A stretch of DNA of 64,000 nucleotides from Litoribacillus peritrichatus (GCF_039537985.1 NZ_BAABBN010000015.1:248001-312000), one strand, 5' to 3'; positions 9,158-18,721 are shown, counted from the first letter of the stretch. Notes: generated by a model from the sequence alone, not told the origin. Made by a program: numbers and translations.

Positions 9158-9817
9158 GTGAAGGTAATTAATCTTAATGGTATTGGAATGACCTCTCTGA
9201 GAACGCGGGAACGTTTGGTTCAGCGATTAAGAGAGGAGGGTGTTTCAGATGAGATTGTCCTGAATGTTATTCGAACTACACCCAGACATATATTTGTGGA
9301 TGAGGCACTTTCTCATCGCGCTTACGAAGATACTGCGTTGCCCATCGGCTTCAATCAAACGTTGTCACAACCCTATACTGTGGCCAGAATGACCGAGCTG
9401 TTATTGCAGAACGGTGCGCCGAAAAAAGTTCTTGAAGTGGGTTCGGGCTCAGGTTATCAAACCGCAGTGTTAGCGCAATTGGTGCCCAGTGTGTTTACCG
9501 TAGAGCGAATTGGCCCCTTACAGGAAAAAGCAAAGTCCAGAATGAAGTTGCTGGGCCTGGATAACGTTAAGTTTTTGCATACCGACGGTGGCATGGGCTG
9601 GCCTGAAAAAGGTCCGTTTGATGCCATTATGGTGACTGCAGCCCCGGAACACATTCCAGAAGCATTAATTGATCAGTTGACTATTGGTGGCCGCATGGTT
9701 ATTCCGGTGGGCGCAGACAAACAGTATCTAACCATTGTTGACCGAACGAGCGCAGGTGTGGAAATAGAGCGTGTTGAGCCTGCCCGTTTTGTTCCGTTGT
9801 TGGCGGGTATCAGATAA
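9158..9817 (+). CDS. pcm: Protein-L-isoaspartate O-methyltransferase
   Basis: The product repairs isoaspartyl residues in aged proteins by methylation with S-adenosylmethionine. The motif EVGSGSGYQTAVLAQL is the SAM-binding loop, and the FVDEALSHRAYEDTALPIG stretch is the family's substrate-binding signature. The GTG at 9158 gives 219 residues; an in-frame ATG at 9188 gives 209 and would also contain all conserved regions. The GTG is preceded by AAGGT 14-18 bases upstream and is favoured only slightly. Confidence 0.96.
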   Translation: MKVINLNGIGMTSLRTRERLVQRLREEGVSDEIVLNVIRTTPRHIFVDEALSHRAYEDTALPIGFNQTLSQPYTVARMTELLLQNGAPKKVLEVGSGSGYQTAVLAQLVPSVFTVERIGPLQEKAKSRMKLLGLDNVKFLHTDGGMGWPEKGPFDAIMVTAAPEHIPEALIDQLTIGGRMVIPVGADKQYLTIVDRTSAGVEIERVEPARFVPLLAGIR

Positions 9818-9895
9818 CATCACTCATTCATTTTACCCTTTTGTGATATTCAGTTATGGACAGGGGATGGGTGTTGAGAAATCAGGGAATAAGAA

Positions 9896-10837
9896 ATGAC
9901 TAAGCAGCAAAGAGTACAGCTTTTTTTAAAAGGCGTTGCCATGGGGGCGGCGGATGTGGTGCCTGGTGTGTCAGGAGGAACCATTGCCTTTATTACCGGC
10001 ATTTACGGCCGCTTACTTGCTGCGTTAAACCGGTTTAACATTACGGCATTAGGTCTGTTGAAATCCGGCCAGATTAAAGCGTTGTGGGAACATCTGGATG
10101 CTGCGTTTCTGGTGACGTTGCTGTCTGGTATTCTGGTCAGTATTTTCAGCCTCGCAAAATTGGTTACTTTTGTATTAACCAATTACCCTGAGCCTCTGTG
10201 GTCGTTTTTTGCTGGCCTGATTTTATCGTCTTCATTTTTTGTCTTAAAAGAAGTGGAGCAGTGGCGCTTTATTGAACGGTTACTGGTGATTGTTGGAGTG
10301 CTTGCCGCTTACTTGATTTCAGCGGCGGTTCCGGTGGAAGTGGATAAAAGCCAATGGATGATCTTTTTGTCCGGCGCGTTTGCGATTTGTGCGATGATTT
10401 TACCCGGGGTTTCGGGCAGTTTTATTCTGTTGGTGCTGGGTATGTATGCTTTTATTCTGGAGGCGGTACACAGCCTTAACTTCTCTGTGCTGCTTGTCTT
10501 TGTGGCAGGTTGCGCGATTGGTCTGTTGTCTTTCTCTCGGTTACTGAGCTATTTGCTGGATAAGTACACCAGTTTGACCTTAGCGGTGCTTACCGGCTTT
10601 TTGCTTGGTGCTTTATACAAAGTTTGGCCTTGGAAGATGACGGTTATTTATCGTTTAGGGGCTGACGGTTCTCAAATGCCTTTGGTGCAATCCAATGTGA
10701 TGCCTGCCAGTTATTTTGACCTGACGGGGCAGCAGCCGCAGCTGATGTTGTGTGCAGTGATGTTCATCATCGGTTATGCCATTATTTATGCGCTGGGGCG
10801 TAATGCGCCGGATAATGCTCAATTGCATGCCAAATAA
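9896..10837 (+). CDS. DUF368 membrane protein, probable undecaprenyl phosphate translocase
   Basis: A 313-residue integral membrane protein with about eight to nine hydrophobic segments. The N-terminal KGVAMGAADVVPGVSGGTIAF motif and the internal MILPGVSGSFILLVLGMY motif are the two halves of the DUF368 signature. DUF368 proteins (PopT) were shown in other bacteria to return undecaprenyl phosphate across the membrane for cell wall synthesis, and to matter at alkaline pH; transfer of that role to this protein is inference. The gene sits between pcm and nlpD, where many gammaproteobacteria have no gene. Confidence 0.88.
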   Translation: MTKQQRVQLFLKGVAMGAADVVPGVSGGTIAFITGIYGRLLAALNRFNITALGLLKSGQIKALWEHLDAAFLVTLLSGILVSIFSLAKLVTFVLTNYPEPLWSFFAGLILSSSFFVLKEVEQWRFIERLLVIVGVLAAYLISAAVPVEVDKSQWMIFLSGAFAICAMILPGVSGSFILLVLGMYAFILEAVHSLNFSVLLVFVAGCAIGLLSFSRLLSYLLDKYTSLTLAVLTGFLLGALYKVWPWKMTVIYRLGADGSQMPLVQSNVMPASYFDLTGQQPQLMLCAVMFIIGYAIIYALGRNAPDNAQLHAK

Positions 10838-10937
10838 GGCAATTCTTTGTTTCAATTCGTTATGTACTGTTCTTTATCGTGATGTTTTTTGGCTAATTGA
10901 TTAAAAAACAAGTACATTTCCATTAAAAACAACCAGA

Positions 10938-11744
10938 ATGTTTTTAATGAGTAGATTTTTCTTATCGTATATTAATGTGTGGTGCCTTCTCAGCATGACT
11001 GTATTAGTCATGTTGTTGAGTGCCTGTGCTGGAAAGTCGGGTTATGCCCCCGTCAGTAGCATTGATTATACGAAGGAAAAGCGCCTGACTTACCGTCAAA
11101 AATCAGCTAAATATCATACAGTTAAACGAGGCGAAACACTGTATTCCATTTCGTGGAATTATGGTAAAAACTTCAAAGAGCTGGCTCGAATTAATGGTAT
11201 TAAGTCCCCCTATGTAATCCACCCCGGACAGAAAATTGCCCTGAAAACCTCTTCAAAACCTAAGTCATCTAAAGCTAAGAAAACCATAAAAAACAATGAA
11301 GTAAAGTCAGTTGTTAAGCCGATTAAAAAAGCGCCAGTTATTCGGCGCTCCAACGACAAGCGAACGGCCGGAAAAGTTCAATGGCAATGGCCGGCTTCCG
11401 GGAAATTAATCGGCACCTTTTCTTCAAACGGCCGTTTTAACAAAGGTATTGATATAGCCGGTAAATTGGGTGAGCCTGTTTATGCAGCGGCGAAGGGAAA
11501 GGTTGTATTTGCAGGTAGTGGATTAAGAGGTTATGGCAAGTTGGTGATCATTCATCACAACGAAACATATCTCAGTGCTTATGCGCACAATAGTAAGTTA
11601 CTTGTAAAAGAAAACCAGATTATTAAAGCCGGACAAAAAATTGCCGAGATAGGTTCTACAGGAACAGACAAACCGAAGCTTCATTTTGAAGTTCGGAAAA
11701 ACGGCAAACCGGTCAATCCGCTGCAGTATCTACCCAAAAGATAG
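10938..11744 (+). CDS. nlpD: Murein-activator lipoprotein NlpD (LysM and M23 domains)
   Basis: A 268-residue lipoprotein. A hydrophobic signal ends in a lipobox LLSAC, followed by a LysM domain (YHTVKRGETLYSISWNYG, about residues 58-102), a basic linker, and a C-terminal M23 peptidase domain (GKLIGTFSSNGRFNKGIDIAG to the end). NlpD activates the amidase AmiC at the division septum, and its M23 domain is usually catalytically dead, in line with the absence here of the full HxH zinc motif (the motif region reads LHFEV). The ATG at 10938 and the one at 10947 are both possible. Position just before rpoS is standard; in relatives the main rpoS promoter lies inside nlpD. Confidence 0.92.
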   Translation: MFLMSRFFLSYINVWCLLSMTVLVMLLSACAGKSGYAPVSSIDYTKEKRLTYRQKSAKYHTVKRGETLYSISWNYGKNFKELARINGIKSPYVIHPGQKIALKTSSKPKSSKAKKTIKNNEVKSVVKPIKKAPVIRRSNDKRTAGKVQWQWPASGKLIGTFSSNGRFNKGIDIAGKLGEPVYAAAKGKVVFAGSGLRGYGKLVIIHHNETYLSAYAHNSKLLVKENQIIKAGQKIAEIGSTGTDKPKLHFEVRKNGKPVNPLQYLPKR

Positions 11745-11860
11745 TAAACAGCGAAAACATCTTATTGGGTAGCTGAGCAGGTTAGATTTGTACTGTTCGG
11801 GTGTGGGCTTGGTTGAGGGGCCAAGTTAACAATGGTGAACTAATAAGAAGGATAAACATC

Positions 11861-12829
11861 ATGGCACTACAAGCAGAAGCCCATCAGGCTGAACTAGACG
11901 ACGATGATGTAGCAGTTATGTCAGAAGATATTGATGTATCTGACGATGTGAATGAAGACGAAATCGATCAGTCGGTAAAGCCGATTGGTGCAGCGAAAAA
12001 TCTGGACGCAACTCAGTTATACCTTAATGAAATTGGTTTTTCTCCACTGTTGTCACCTGAAGAAGAGGTGTATTACGCCCGAATGGCCCAAAAGGGTATT
12101 GAGGCCGGTCGTAAGAGAATGATTGAAAGTAATCTGCGTTTGGTAGTTAAAATTGCCCGCAGATACATCAACCGAGGATTAACCTTACTTGACCTTATTG
12201 AGGAAGGTAATTTGGGACTGATTCGAGCGGTTGAGAAGTTTGACCCGGAACGTGGCTTCCGTTTCTCAACGTACGCAACCTGGTGGATACGTCAAACCAT
12301 CGAACGTGCGATCATGAATCAAACCCGAACCATTCGCCTTCCTATCCACGTAGTAAAAGAGTTAAACGTTTATTTGCGTGCAGCTCGAGAGCTCACCCAG
12401 AAGCTTGATCACGAACCGACTCCTGAAGAAATTGCCGAATTGCTGGATAAGCCCGTTGGTGACGTCAAGAAAATGTTCGGTCTTAACGAAAGAGTGACTT
12501 CGGTTGATACGCCGGTTGGGCCACACAGTGATAAATCGTTATTAGATACCATTGCTGATCAGAAAGTGTCTGATCCGGCCCAGATGGCGCAGGACGATGA
12601 TATTCGTGGCAGTCTTGATCATTGGTTGGATCAATTGAGTGAAAAACAGCGTGAAGTATTGGCCCGACGTTTTGGCTTGCGTGGCTATGAAATGAGTACG
12701 CTTGAAGAAGTGGGGCGTGAAATCGGGTTAACCCGTGAGCGTGTTCGTCAAATTCAGGTGGAAGCGCTCAAGCGACTCAGAGGCATTCTTGAAAGTCAGG
12801 GTTTAAGTGGCGGTTCTTTATTCAGTTAA
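11861..12829 (+). CDS. rpoS: RNA polymerase sigma factor RpoS
   Basis: The 322-residue product is the general stress and stationary-phase sigma factor. Sigma region 1.2 starts at ATQLYLNEIGFSPLLSPEEE; region 2 has RMIESNLRLVVKIARRYINRG and the STYATWWIRQTIERAIM motif; region 4 has TLEEVGREIGLTRERVRQIQ. The ATG at 11861 is used because AAGAAGGA lies just before it and the next residues are acidic as in other RpoS N termini; the open frame continues to 11801 without support. It ends the surE-pcm-nlpD-rpoS cluster. Confidence 0.98.
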   Translation: MALQAEAHQAELDDDDVAVMSEDIDVSDDVNEDEIDQSVKPIGAAKNLDATQLYLNEIGFSPLLSPEEEVYYARMAQKGIEAGRKRMIESNLRLVVKIARRYINRGLTLLDLIEEGNLGLIRAVEKFDPERGFRFSTYATWWIRQTIERAIMNQTRTIRLPIHVVKELNVYLRAARELTQKLDHEPTPEEIAELLDKPVGDVKKMFGLNERVTSVDTPVGPHSDKSLLDTIADQKVSDPAQMAQDDDIRGSLDHWLDQLSEKQREVLARRFGLRGYEMSTLEEVGREIGLTRERVRQIQVEALKRLRGILESQGLSGGSLFS

Positions 12830-12856
12830 AGGCTCTGATATATCCCCGAAATAAGC

Positions 12857-12889
12857 ACAAAAAAGCCAGGTTAAAACCTGGCTTTTTTG
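12857..12889 (+). terminator. Terminator after rpoS
   Basis: Stem AAAAGCCAGGTT paired with AACCTGGCTTTT around a two-base AA loop, followed by a T run. The A run on the left makes it able to act from both sides between rpoS and the convergent fdxA. Confidence 0.85.
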
Positions 12890-12959
12890 TGTCTGATACC
12901 TGGAAAATAATTAAAGAGACCAGGGCTTGTATTCGTTATAGCAACGAATACAACAGGGA

Positions 12960-13283
12960 CTAGCGCTGTAACAGTGCTGTTTTTCCGTCTTTGCCGTCCC
13001 ACTCTGCAGCGTCGTCCATTGCACCTTTCATTTCGGTGATGTTCGGCCACTCTTCTGCAAGCTCAGCGTTAATCTCAATAAACTGTTCCTGACCTGCGGG
13101 CAAATCGTCTTCACTGAAGATCGCTTCTGCAGGACATTCCGGCTCACACAGAGCACAATCGATACACTCGTCCGGGTGAATTACCAGGAAGTTAGGGCCT
13201 TCATAGAAGCAGTCTACAGGACAAACTTCTACACAGTCGGTGTATTTACAGTTAATGCAGTTTTCGGTTACTACAAAGGTCAT
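12960..13283 (-). CDS. fdxA: 7Fe ferredoxin FdxA
   Basis: The 107-residue product is a seven-iron ferredoxin carrying one 3Fe-4S and one 4Fe-4S cluster. Cysteines in ENCINCKYTDCVEVCPVDCF and in DECIDCALCEPECP give the two binding motifs; the acidic C-terminal tail of about 45 residues is typical of FdxA. A GAGGAG ribosome-binding site precedes the ATG on the minus strand. The convergent order rpoS-fdxA with mutS upstream of fdxA on the same strand is widespread in Pseudomonas relatives. Confidence 0.96.
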   Translation of the reverse strand: MTFVVTENCINCKYTDCVEVCPVDCFYEGPNFLVIHPDECIDCALCEPECPAEAIFSEDDLPAGQEQFIEINAELAEEWPNITEMKGAMDDAAEWDGKDGKTALLQR

Positions 13284-13421
13284 TTAATTATTCTCCTCAT
13301 TATTTTGAGGTTGGCCACGGAACCACCCCAAATTTTCCACGTATTCTAAGAGTAGATCTTTTGAATCGCAAGCGATTGACTATTAAGCGGTATGTGGTTT
13401 TTACCGATTAGCCTTATGGGT

Positions 13422-16019
13422 TTAACTTGTTAGCGCTTTTTTGAGTTCATAAATCAGCTCCAGGGCTTCACGCGGAGTGGTTTCATCTGGCGATACATTA
13501 TCCAGAATCTCCGTTAATTTGTCATTGACCGGGGACAAGAACATGTCTGCCTGCATTGGACTGATATCCGAAACCGGCGCTGTTGGCTTGGCTTTGGAAG
13601 CAATGGACGTGTGATCGGACTCCAGACTGGCCAGTTTTTCTTTTGCACTTTTGATGACGGACTGAGGAACGCCGGCCAATTGACCTACCTGCAAACCGTA
13701 ACTTTTGCTGGCGGGGCCGTTCTGAACCGAATGCATGAAAACAATATGATCGTCATGCTCTGTGGCTGTTAGGTGCACATTTGCCGTATTTTTGAAGAGT
13801 TCGGGTAATTCCGTCATTTCAAAATAATGGGTGGCAAACAGTGTCAGGCTACCCAGTTTTGCCAGATGTTCGGCACTGGCCCAAGCGAGTGAAAGGCCAT
13901 CAAAGGTACTGGTTCCTCGGCCAACCTCATCCATGATGACCAAGCTTTGGCTGGTGGCATTGTTCAAGATATTTGCCGTTTCTGTCATTTCAACCATAAA
14001 GGTAGAGCGACCACCGGCGACGTCATCTGAAGATCCCATGCGGGTGAAGATGCGATCGAGCTGACCGATAACCGCGCTTTCTGCAGGCACAAAACTTCCG
14101 GTATGGGCTAATAACGCAATCAGTGCAATTTGACGCATGTAAGTGGATTTACCACCCATGTTGGGTCCGGTAATGACCATCATGCTGTGGTCGTGAGTTA
14201 ATTGAGCGCTGTTGGGAACAAACGGATCGTCTAATAAATCTTCTACTACCGGATGACGACCGGCTGAAATCTCAATCTTGGTTTCTTCGGTTAACTCTGG
14301 TTTCACCAAATTCAGGCTGATGGCTCGTTCGCTGAAACTGACTAATACATCCAGTTCGGATAAAGCCGCTGCGGTATTTTGAAGTTGGTTTAAGTCTTGT
14401 GCAAGGCGTTGAATCAGTTCTTCGTACAAAGCTTTTTCGCGGGACAGTGCCCGGCTTTTGCTGCTCAGTGCTTTATCTTCAAACTCTTTTAATTCGGGGG
14501 TGATGAAACGCTCGGTGTTTTTTAGGGTTTGACGTCGAATGTATTCCGTGGGTGCTTGATCACTTTGTTGTTTGCTCAATTCGATGAAGTAACCGTGGAC
14601 CCGGTTATAGCCGACTTTGAGCGTAGAAAGCCCGGTTTTTTCTTTTTCGCGTGTTTCCAGATCGACCAGGAACTGGCCTGCATTTTCACTTAGCCCTCTT
14701 AACTCGTCTAATTCCGGGTCAAACCCTTCAGCTATGACACCGCCGTCCCGAATGACAACCGGTGGGTTTTCAATGATCGCTTTAGTCAAAAGGTCACTCA
14801 GCTCAGGGTATTCACTGATGGTGCCTTTAAGGTTATTGAGTAATGCGCAGGTACTGTTAGCCAGTTGATGTTGAATATCCGGAAGTAATGCGAAGGTATC
14901 CCGTAAACGGGCCAGGTCTCGTGGACGGGCGGAGCCTAGAGCCACTCGGGCTAATATGCGTTCGATGTCACCGATTTGTTTGAGCGTGGCCAGTAAGTCT
15001 TCATACAAATAGGTATCTGAAAGCTGGCTGATGGCTTCGTGTCGCAGTTCTAATTGCTTTTTGTCTCGAATGGGACGATTTAACCAGCGACGAAGTAAAC
15101 GGCTGCCCATCGCTGAACCGCATTTGTCCATTAATGCCGCCAGCGTAAACTGATGGCCACCCATCAGATTGCTGTCGATTTCGAGGTTACGTCGCGTCGC
15201 AGCGTCCATCAATAAGGACTCGTCACGAATTTCAGGTGCAATGGCGGTTAAATGGGGAAGTTCTGAACGCTGGGTGTCTCTGGCATAACTTAATAGCGCG
15301 CCCGCTGCAGTAATGGCGTTGGGCAGGTCATCGCAACCAAACCCCTGCAAGGATTGGGTTTTGAATTGTTTGGTTAATAAGCGCTCGGCGGTTTCAAAAT
15401 CAAAATTCCACGGGGCCAGTTTCCTAAGGCCTACCCGGCCTGAAAATACATCCACCAGAGTGGAGTCCTCTGAGACCAAAAGTTCGGCAGGGGACAGCCG
15501 TTCAATTTCGCCCAGTAACGCTTCCTGATCCGGTGCTTCCAACACATTAAAGCGACCACTCGATAACTCCATGCTGGCGATGCCGAATTTTTGATCGTGA
15601 CCATAGATTGCACACAAAAGGTTGTCTCGACGCTCTTCAAGAAATGCTTCGTCCGTCAATGTGCCAGGGGTAACGACACGCACCACTTTACGTTCTACCG
15701 GGCCTTTGGACGTGGCGGGGTCGCCTACTTGCTCACATATCGCGACGGATTTACCGAATTTAACCAGTCGGGCAACATATCCCTCAGCGGCATGATAAGG
15801 AATGCCTGACATTGGGATGGGCTGACCGCCGGACTTTCCTCTGGCGGTTAGGGTAATGTCGAGCAGTTCGGACGCTTGTTTGGCGTCGTCATAGAATAAT
15901 TCATAGAAATCACCCATCCGATAAAACAGTAGCTCATTCGGATGTTGCTGCTTTAGCGCAAAATATTGCTGCATCATTGGAGTGTGCTGGGATGACTTGT
16001 CTTTGCTTGCCTTTGCCAT
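13422..16019 (-). CDS. mutS: DNA mismatch repair protein MutS
   Basis: The 865-residue product recognises mismatches and starts methyl-directed repair with MutL. The N-terminal mismatch-binding motif is seen in RMGDFYELFYDDA (the Phe and Glu that contact the mispair). The ATPase domain has Walker A TGPNMGGKSTYMRQ and the VMDEVGRGTSTFDGLSLAWA segment with Walker B and signature residues. The C-terminal tail includes a probable tetramerisation segment (about 830-865). Length fits full-length MutS. Confidence 0.98.
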   Translation of the reverse strand: MAKASKDKSSQHTPMMQQYFALKQQHPNELLFYRMGDFYELFYDDAKQASELLDITLTARGKSGGQPIPMSGIPYHAAEGYVARLVKFGKSVAICEQVGDPATSKGPVERKVVRVVTPGTLTDEAFLEERRDNLLCAIYGHDQKFGIASMELSSGRFNVLEAPDQEALLGEIERLSPAELLVSEDSTLVDVFSGRVGLRKLAPWNFDFETAERLLTKQFKTQSLQGFGCDDLPNAITAAGALLSYARDTQRSELPHLTAIAPEIRDESLLMDAATRRNLEIDSNLMGGHQFTLAALMDKCGSAMGSRLLRRWLNRPIRDKKQLELRHEAISQLSDTYLYEDLLATLKQIGDIERILARVALGSARPRDLARLRDTFALLPDIQHQLANSTCALLNNLKGTISEYPELSDLLTKAIIENPPVVIRDGGVIAEGFDPELDELRGLSENAGQFLVDLETREKEKTGLSTLKVGYNRVHGYFIELSKQQSDQAPTEYIRRQTLKNTERFITPELKEFEDKALSSKSRALSREKALYEELIQRLAQDLNQLQNTAAALSELDVLVSFSERAISLNLVKPELTEETKIEISAGRHPVVEDLLDDPFVPNSAQLTHDHSMMVITGPNMGGKSTYMRQIALIALLAHTGSFVPAESAVIGQLDRIFTRMGSSDDVAGGRSTFMVEMTETANILNNATSQSLVIMDEVGRGTSTFDGLSLAWASAEHLAKLGSLTLFATHYFEMTELPELFKNTANVHLTATEHDDHIVFMHSVQNGPASKSYGLQVGQLAGVPQSVIKSAKEKLASLESDHTSIASKAKPTAPVSDISPMQADMFLSPVNDKLTEILDNVSPDETTPREALELIYELKKALTS

Positions 16020-16106
16020 GAATGATCCTGAAATTGCCGGTACGCTTAATTTGGCCCGACATTTTATGATAATCGGCAGGGTCAGGTCGATCCTTGCTTT
16101 GAAGAT

Positions 16107-16883
16107 TCAAGGCGATTTTGCGAGTGGTTTGATGTATTGGTCAATGATGGTCTGGTAAGTACCGTTGTTTTTAATGGTGGCCAGGCTTCGATTGAATTTT
16201 TCGAGTGTTTCCCGTTGCTGGTATTTTTTTGCGATTGCAATAAAAGCATAATTTTTAGCTACCTCCGGCTCCAGCTTTTTCACTTCATCTGAGTAATTGT
16301 GGGTCAGCAGGATTTGATTGGCGGCTATGCCGTCGACAATGGCAAAGTCGACTCTGGATAACGTTATGAGTTTCTTGAAATTGGTCAGATTGTCTTCATT
16401 TTCTTCAAAGGAAAAAATGCCAGAGTTTTTGTGATGATCAAATGTCTGGCCATAGCTCCACCCTAAATTAATGGCGCCGTTTTTACCTTTTAACGCATCA
16501 AATCCGGAAAAGCTGATGTCGGAATTGGCTTTTACATAGATCCACAAATATTCTGTAAAGATAGGGTCTGAAAAATCGTATTGCATTTCTCGTAGGGTGT
16601 TTTTGTATAAACCTCCGACAGCCACCTGACTTGACTCGGAGAGAGCCAATGCTCGTTTCCAGGGAATTGCATGCACGGTCATATTCAGATCAGACTGTTT
16701 AATTACTTCGCGAAGTAATGTCGGATACAGGCCTTCGGCTTTAGATTGGGTGCCATACATATAAGGAGGGTAGCTGTTGTCCACGAGTATTTTGATCGTG
16801 GTTTCTTCTGCCATCAGCAGTGATGACAAGGTGAAACTGATGGCTAACAATGCTGATCGATTAGCAATACAATAAAAGAACAC
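16107..16883 (-). CDS. Periplasmic substrate-binding protein, family 3 type
   Basis: A 258-residue protein with an N-terminal signal peptide ending near SLLMAEE. The segment KILVDNSYPPYMYG and the layout of the rest match the bacterial extracellular solute-binding protein family 3, which binds polar amino acids and related compounds. No ABC permease or ATPase gene is adjacent, so it may be a stand-alone binding protein or sensor-like protein, as is common for this short subfamily in marine gammaproteobacteria. The start is GTG with AAGGT seven bases before it. It sits alone on the minus strand between mutS and the divergent pncC. The ligand cannot be told from the sequence. Confidence 0.75.
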   Translation of the reverse strand: MFFYCIANRSALLAISFTLSSLLMAEETTIKILVDNSYPPYMYGTQSKAEGLYPTLLREVIKQSDLNMTVHAIPWKRALALSESSQVAVGGLYKNTLREMQYDFSDPIFTEYLWIYVKANSDISFSGFDALKGKNGAINLGWSYGQTFDHHKNSGIFSFEENEDNLTNFKKLITLSRVDFAIVDGIAANQILLTHNYSDEVKKLEPEVAKNYAFIAIAKKYQQRETLEKFNRSLATIKNNGTYQTIIDQYIKPLAKSP

Positions 16884-16973
16884 TGAGCTTACCTTTAAAT
16901 ATATACACGGGTAATGCTAGTTTAAAATTATTCTCTGTGTATGTGATGTCTTTTTTGGGATTTTGGGTAGAAG

Positions 16974-17471
16974 ATGACTCTTTCTGTTCTTCAGCAAAAT
17001 GAATTAATTCAGATTGCGGATAGGTTAGGCAAGCGTTTAAGTGCCAATGATTTTACAATTGCTACTGCTGAGTCCTGTACCGGAGGCGGTATTGCTCAGG
17101 CCATTACTGCTATTGCCGGAAGTTCTGCTTGGTTTGAAGGGGGAATAATTACCTATTCGAATCGAATGAAGCATCAGTTATTGGCTGTTTCAGAGGACGT
17201 TTTGATCGAGCATGGTGCGGTGAGTCAACTCGTTGTTGAAGCAATGGCGCATGGTGTTGCTGAGGTGTGTGATAGTCAGGTTTCGGTGGCGGTGTCTGGA
17301 GTAGCAGGCCCCGGTGGCGGCAGTGCAGAAAAGCCGGTAGGAACCGTTTGGATTGGCTGGTGGATAAATGGGCAACTTTTCAGTGAGTGTCACCGTTATG
17401 ACGGAGACCGAGAAATGGTGCGTTATCAGACAATCATGGATGCTCTGGCAGGGGTGTTGGGCAGGTTATAA
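16974..17471 (+). CDS. pncC: Nicotinamide-nucleotide amidohydrolase (CinA C-terminal domain)
   Basis: The 165-residue product is the stand-alone CinA C-terminal domain, PncC, which deamidates nicotinamide mononucleotide to nicotinate mononucleotide in NAD recycling. TAESCTGGGIAQAIT near residue 30 and VSGVAGPGGGSAEKPVGTVWIGW are the family's motifs. It lies just upstream of recA, a conserved pairing in gammaproteobacteria. Confidence 0.95.
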   Translation: MTLSVLQQNELIQIADRLGKRLSANDFTIATAESCTGGGIAQAITAIAGSSAWFEGGIITYSNRMKHQLLAVSEDVLIEHGAVSQLVVEAMAHGVAEVCDSQVSVAVSGVAGPGGGSAEKPVGTVWIGWWINGQLFSECHRYDGDREMVRYQTIMDALAGVLGRL

Positions 17472-17485
17472 ATAAATTTTAAAAT

Positions 17486-17505
17486 CACTGTATAAAAATA
17501 TAGTA
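17486..17505 (+). promoter_or_regulatory. LexA (SOS) box upstream of recA, first site
   Basis: The 20 bases match the gammaproteobacterial LexA consensus at 16 positions (CTG, ten bases, TAG in place of CAG). It lies 62 bases before the recA start. Confidence 0.75.
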
Positions 17506-17527
17506 TTTGTACAGTTCGTATGTTTTA

Positions 17528-17547
17528 ATTTGGATAAATATACAGTA
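17528..17547 (+). promoter_or_regulatory. Second LexA-like half-perfect site upstream of recA
   Basis: The right half ATATACAGTA is perfect and the left half is degenerate (TTG in place of CTG). It lies close to the recA ribosome-binding site. Two sites would allow cooperative repression. Confidence 0.5.
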
Positions 17548-17567
17548 TTCGGTTGAGGATTTCAGAC

Positions 17568-18602
17568 GTGGACGATAAAAGACAAAAAGCGCTTGATGCT
17601 GCACTAGGTCAAATTGAACGCCAGTTTGGTAAAGGCGCGGTCATGAAAATGGGCGATGCGCCCAGAGAAGTTATGCCGTCGGTATCGACAGGTTCTTTGG
17701 GGTTGGATATCGCTTTGGGCATTGGCGGTTTACCTTATGGTCGTATTGTTGAAATCTATGGTCCGGAATCATCTGGTAAAACGACACTGACTTTGAGCAC
17801 CATTGCTGAAGCGCAGAAGAATGGGAAAACCTGTGCTTTCATTGATGCGGAGCACGCTTTAGACCCTATTTACGCTGAAAAGCTGGGTGTAAATGTTGAT
17901 GAACTGTTGGTATCTCAGCCTGATACTGGTGAGCAAGCACTTGAAATTGCGGACATGTTGGTTCGTTCAAACGCAGTTGATGTTTTGGTCGTTGACTCGG
18001 TTGCGGCTTTGACGCCAAAGGCTGAAATTGAAGGCGAAATGGGTGACTCTCATATGGGTCTTCAGGCGCGTTTGATGTCTCAGGCTCTTCGTAAATTAAC
18101 CGGTAATATTAAACAGTCCGGTTGTTTGGCCATCTTTATCAACCAGATTCGTATGAAGATCGGTGTGATGTTTGGTAACCCTGAAACAACAACGGGCGGT
18201 AATGCGTTGAAGTTCTATGCTTCAGTACGTTTGGACATTCGTCGTACCGGGGCTGTGAAAAACGGTGATGAAGTTGTGGGTAACGAGACTCGGGTAAAAG
18301 TTGTTAAGAACAAGGTCTCTCCGCCATTCAAACAAGCTGAATTCCAGATTATGTATGGCTCTGGTATTTATCATATGGGCGAAGTGATTGATCTTGGTGT
18401 TAAGTTGGGGCTTGTTCAAAAAGCAGGCGCCTGGTACAGCTATAACGGCGATAAGATTGGTCAGGGTAAAGCGAATGCTGCGAAGTATTTGGAAGAGCAT
18501 ATGGATATCGCTCAGGAAATTGAAGCTTCGATTCGCAGTCAATTACTGGAGTCAGTGAATACTTCTCAACCTGAGCCAGAAGAAGGTGAATTGGAGCTGT
18601 AG
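17568..18602 (+). CDS. recA: Recombinase RecA
   Basis: The 344-residue product is RecA, the ATP-dependent strand-exchange protein and SOS co-protease. Walker A is GPESSGKTTL; the AEHALDPIYAEKLGV segment, loop L2 around MFGNPETTTGGNALKF and the acidic C-terminal tail are present. The GTG at 17568 is chosen: it gives the typical MDDKRQKAL start and has GAGGA eight bases upstream, while the longer frame from TTG 17553 has neither. The gene is preceded by two LexA-like boxes and followed by a terminator. recX is not directly downstream: an S1C protease gene intervenes. Confidence 0.98.
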   Translation: MDDKRQKALDAALGQIERQFGKGAVMKMGDAPREVMPSVSTGSLGLDIALGIGGLPYGRIVEIYGPESSGKTTLTLSTIAEAQKNGKTCAFIDAEHALDPIYAEKLGVNVDELLVSQPDTGEQALEIADMLVRSNAVDVLVVDSVAALTPKAEIEGEMGDSHMGLQARLMSQALRKLTGNIKQSGCLAIFINQIRMKIGVMFGNPETTTGGNALKFYASVRLDIRRTGAVKNGDEVVGNETRVKVVKNKVSPPFKQAEFQIMYGSGIYHMGEVIDLGVKLGLVQKAGAWYSYNGDKIGQGKANAAKYLEEHMDIAQEIEASIRSQLLESVNTSQPEPEEGELEL

Positions 18603-18631
18603 GTTCCATTCTGCTAAGGGCTTTGTATAAA

Positions 18632-18666
18632 TAAAAAAGGTGAACATTATTGTTCGCCTTTTTTAT
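18632..18666 (+). terminator. Terminator after recA
   Basis: Stem AAAAAGGTGAAC paired with GTTCGCCTTTTT around a short AT-rich loop, followed by T residues. Confidence 0.85.
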
Positions 18667-18721
18667 TGGCTGTACATAATGTATTGGTAAGATTGAAGCG
18701 TTTGAATGGTTTGGAGTAGGC

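Noticed and set aside
17553..17567. Upstream TTG start for recA
   Set aside because: It would place the ribosome-binding site inside the gene and add residues not found in RecA proteins.
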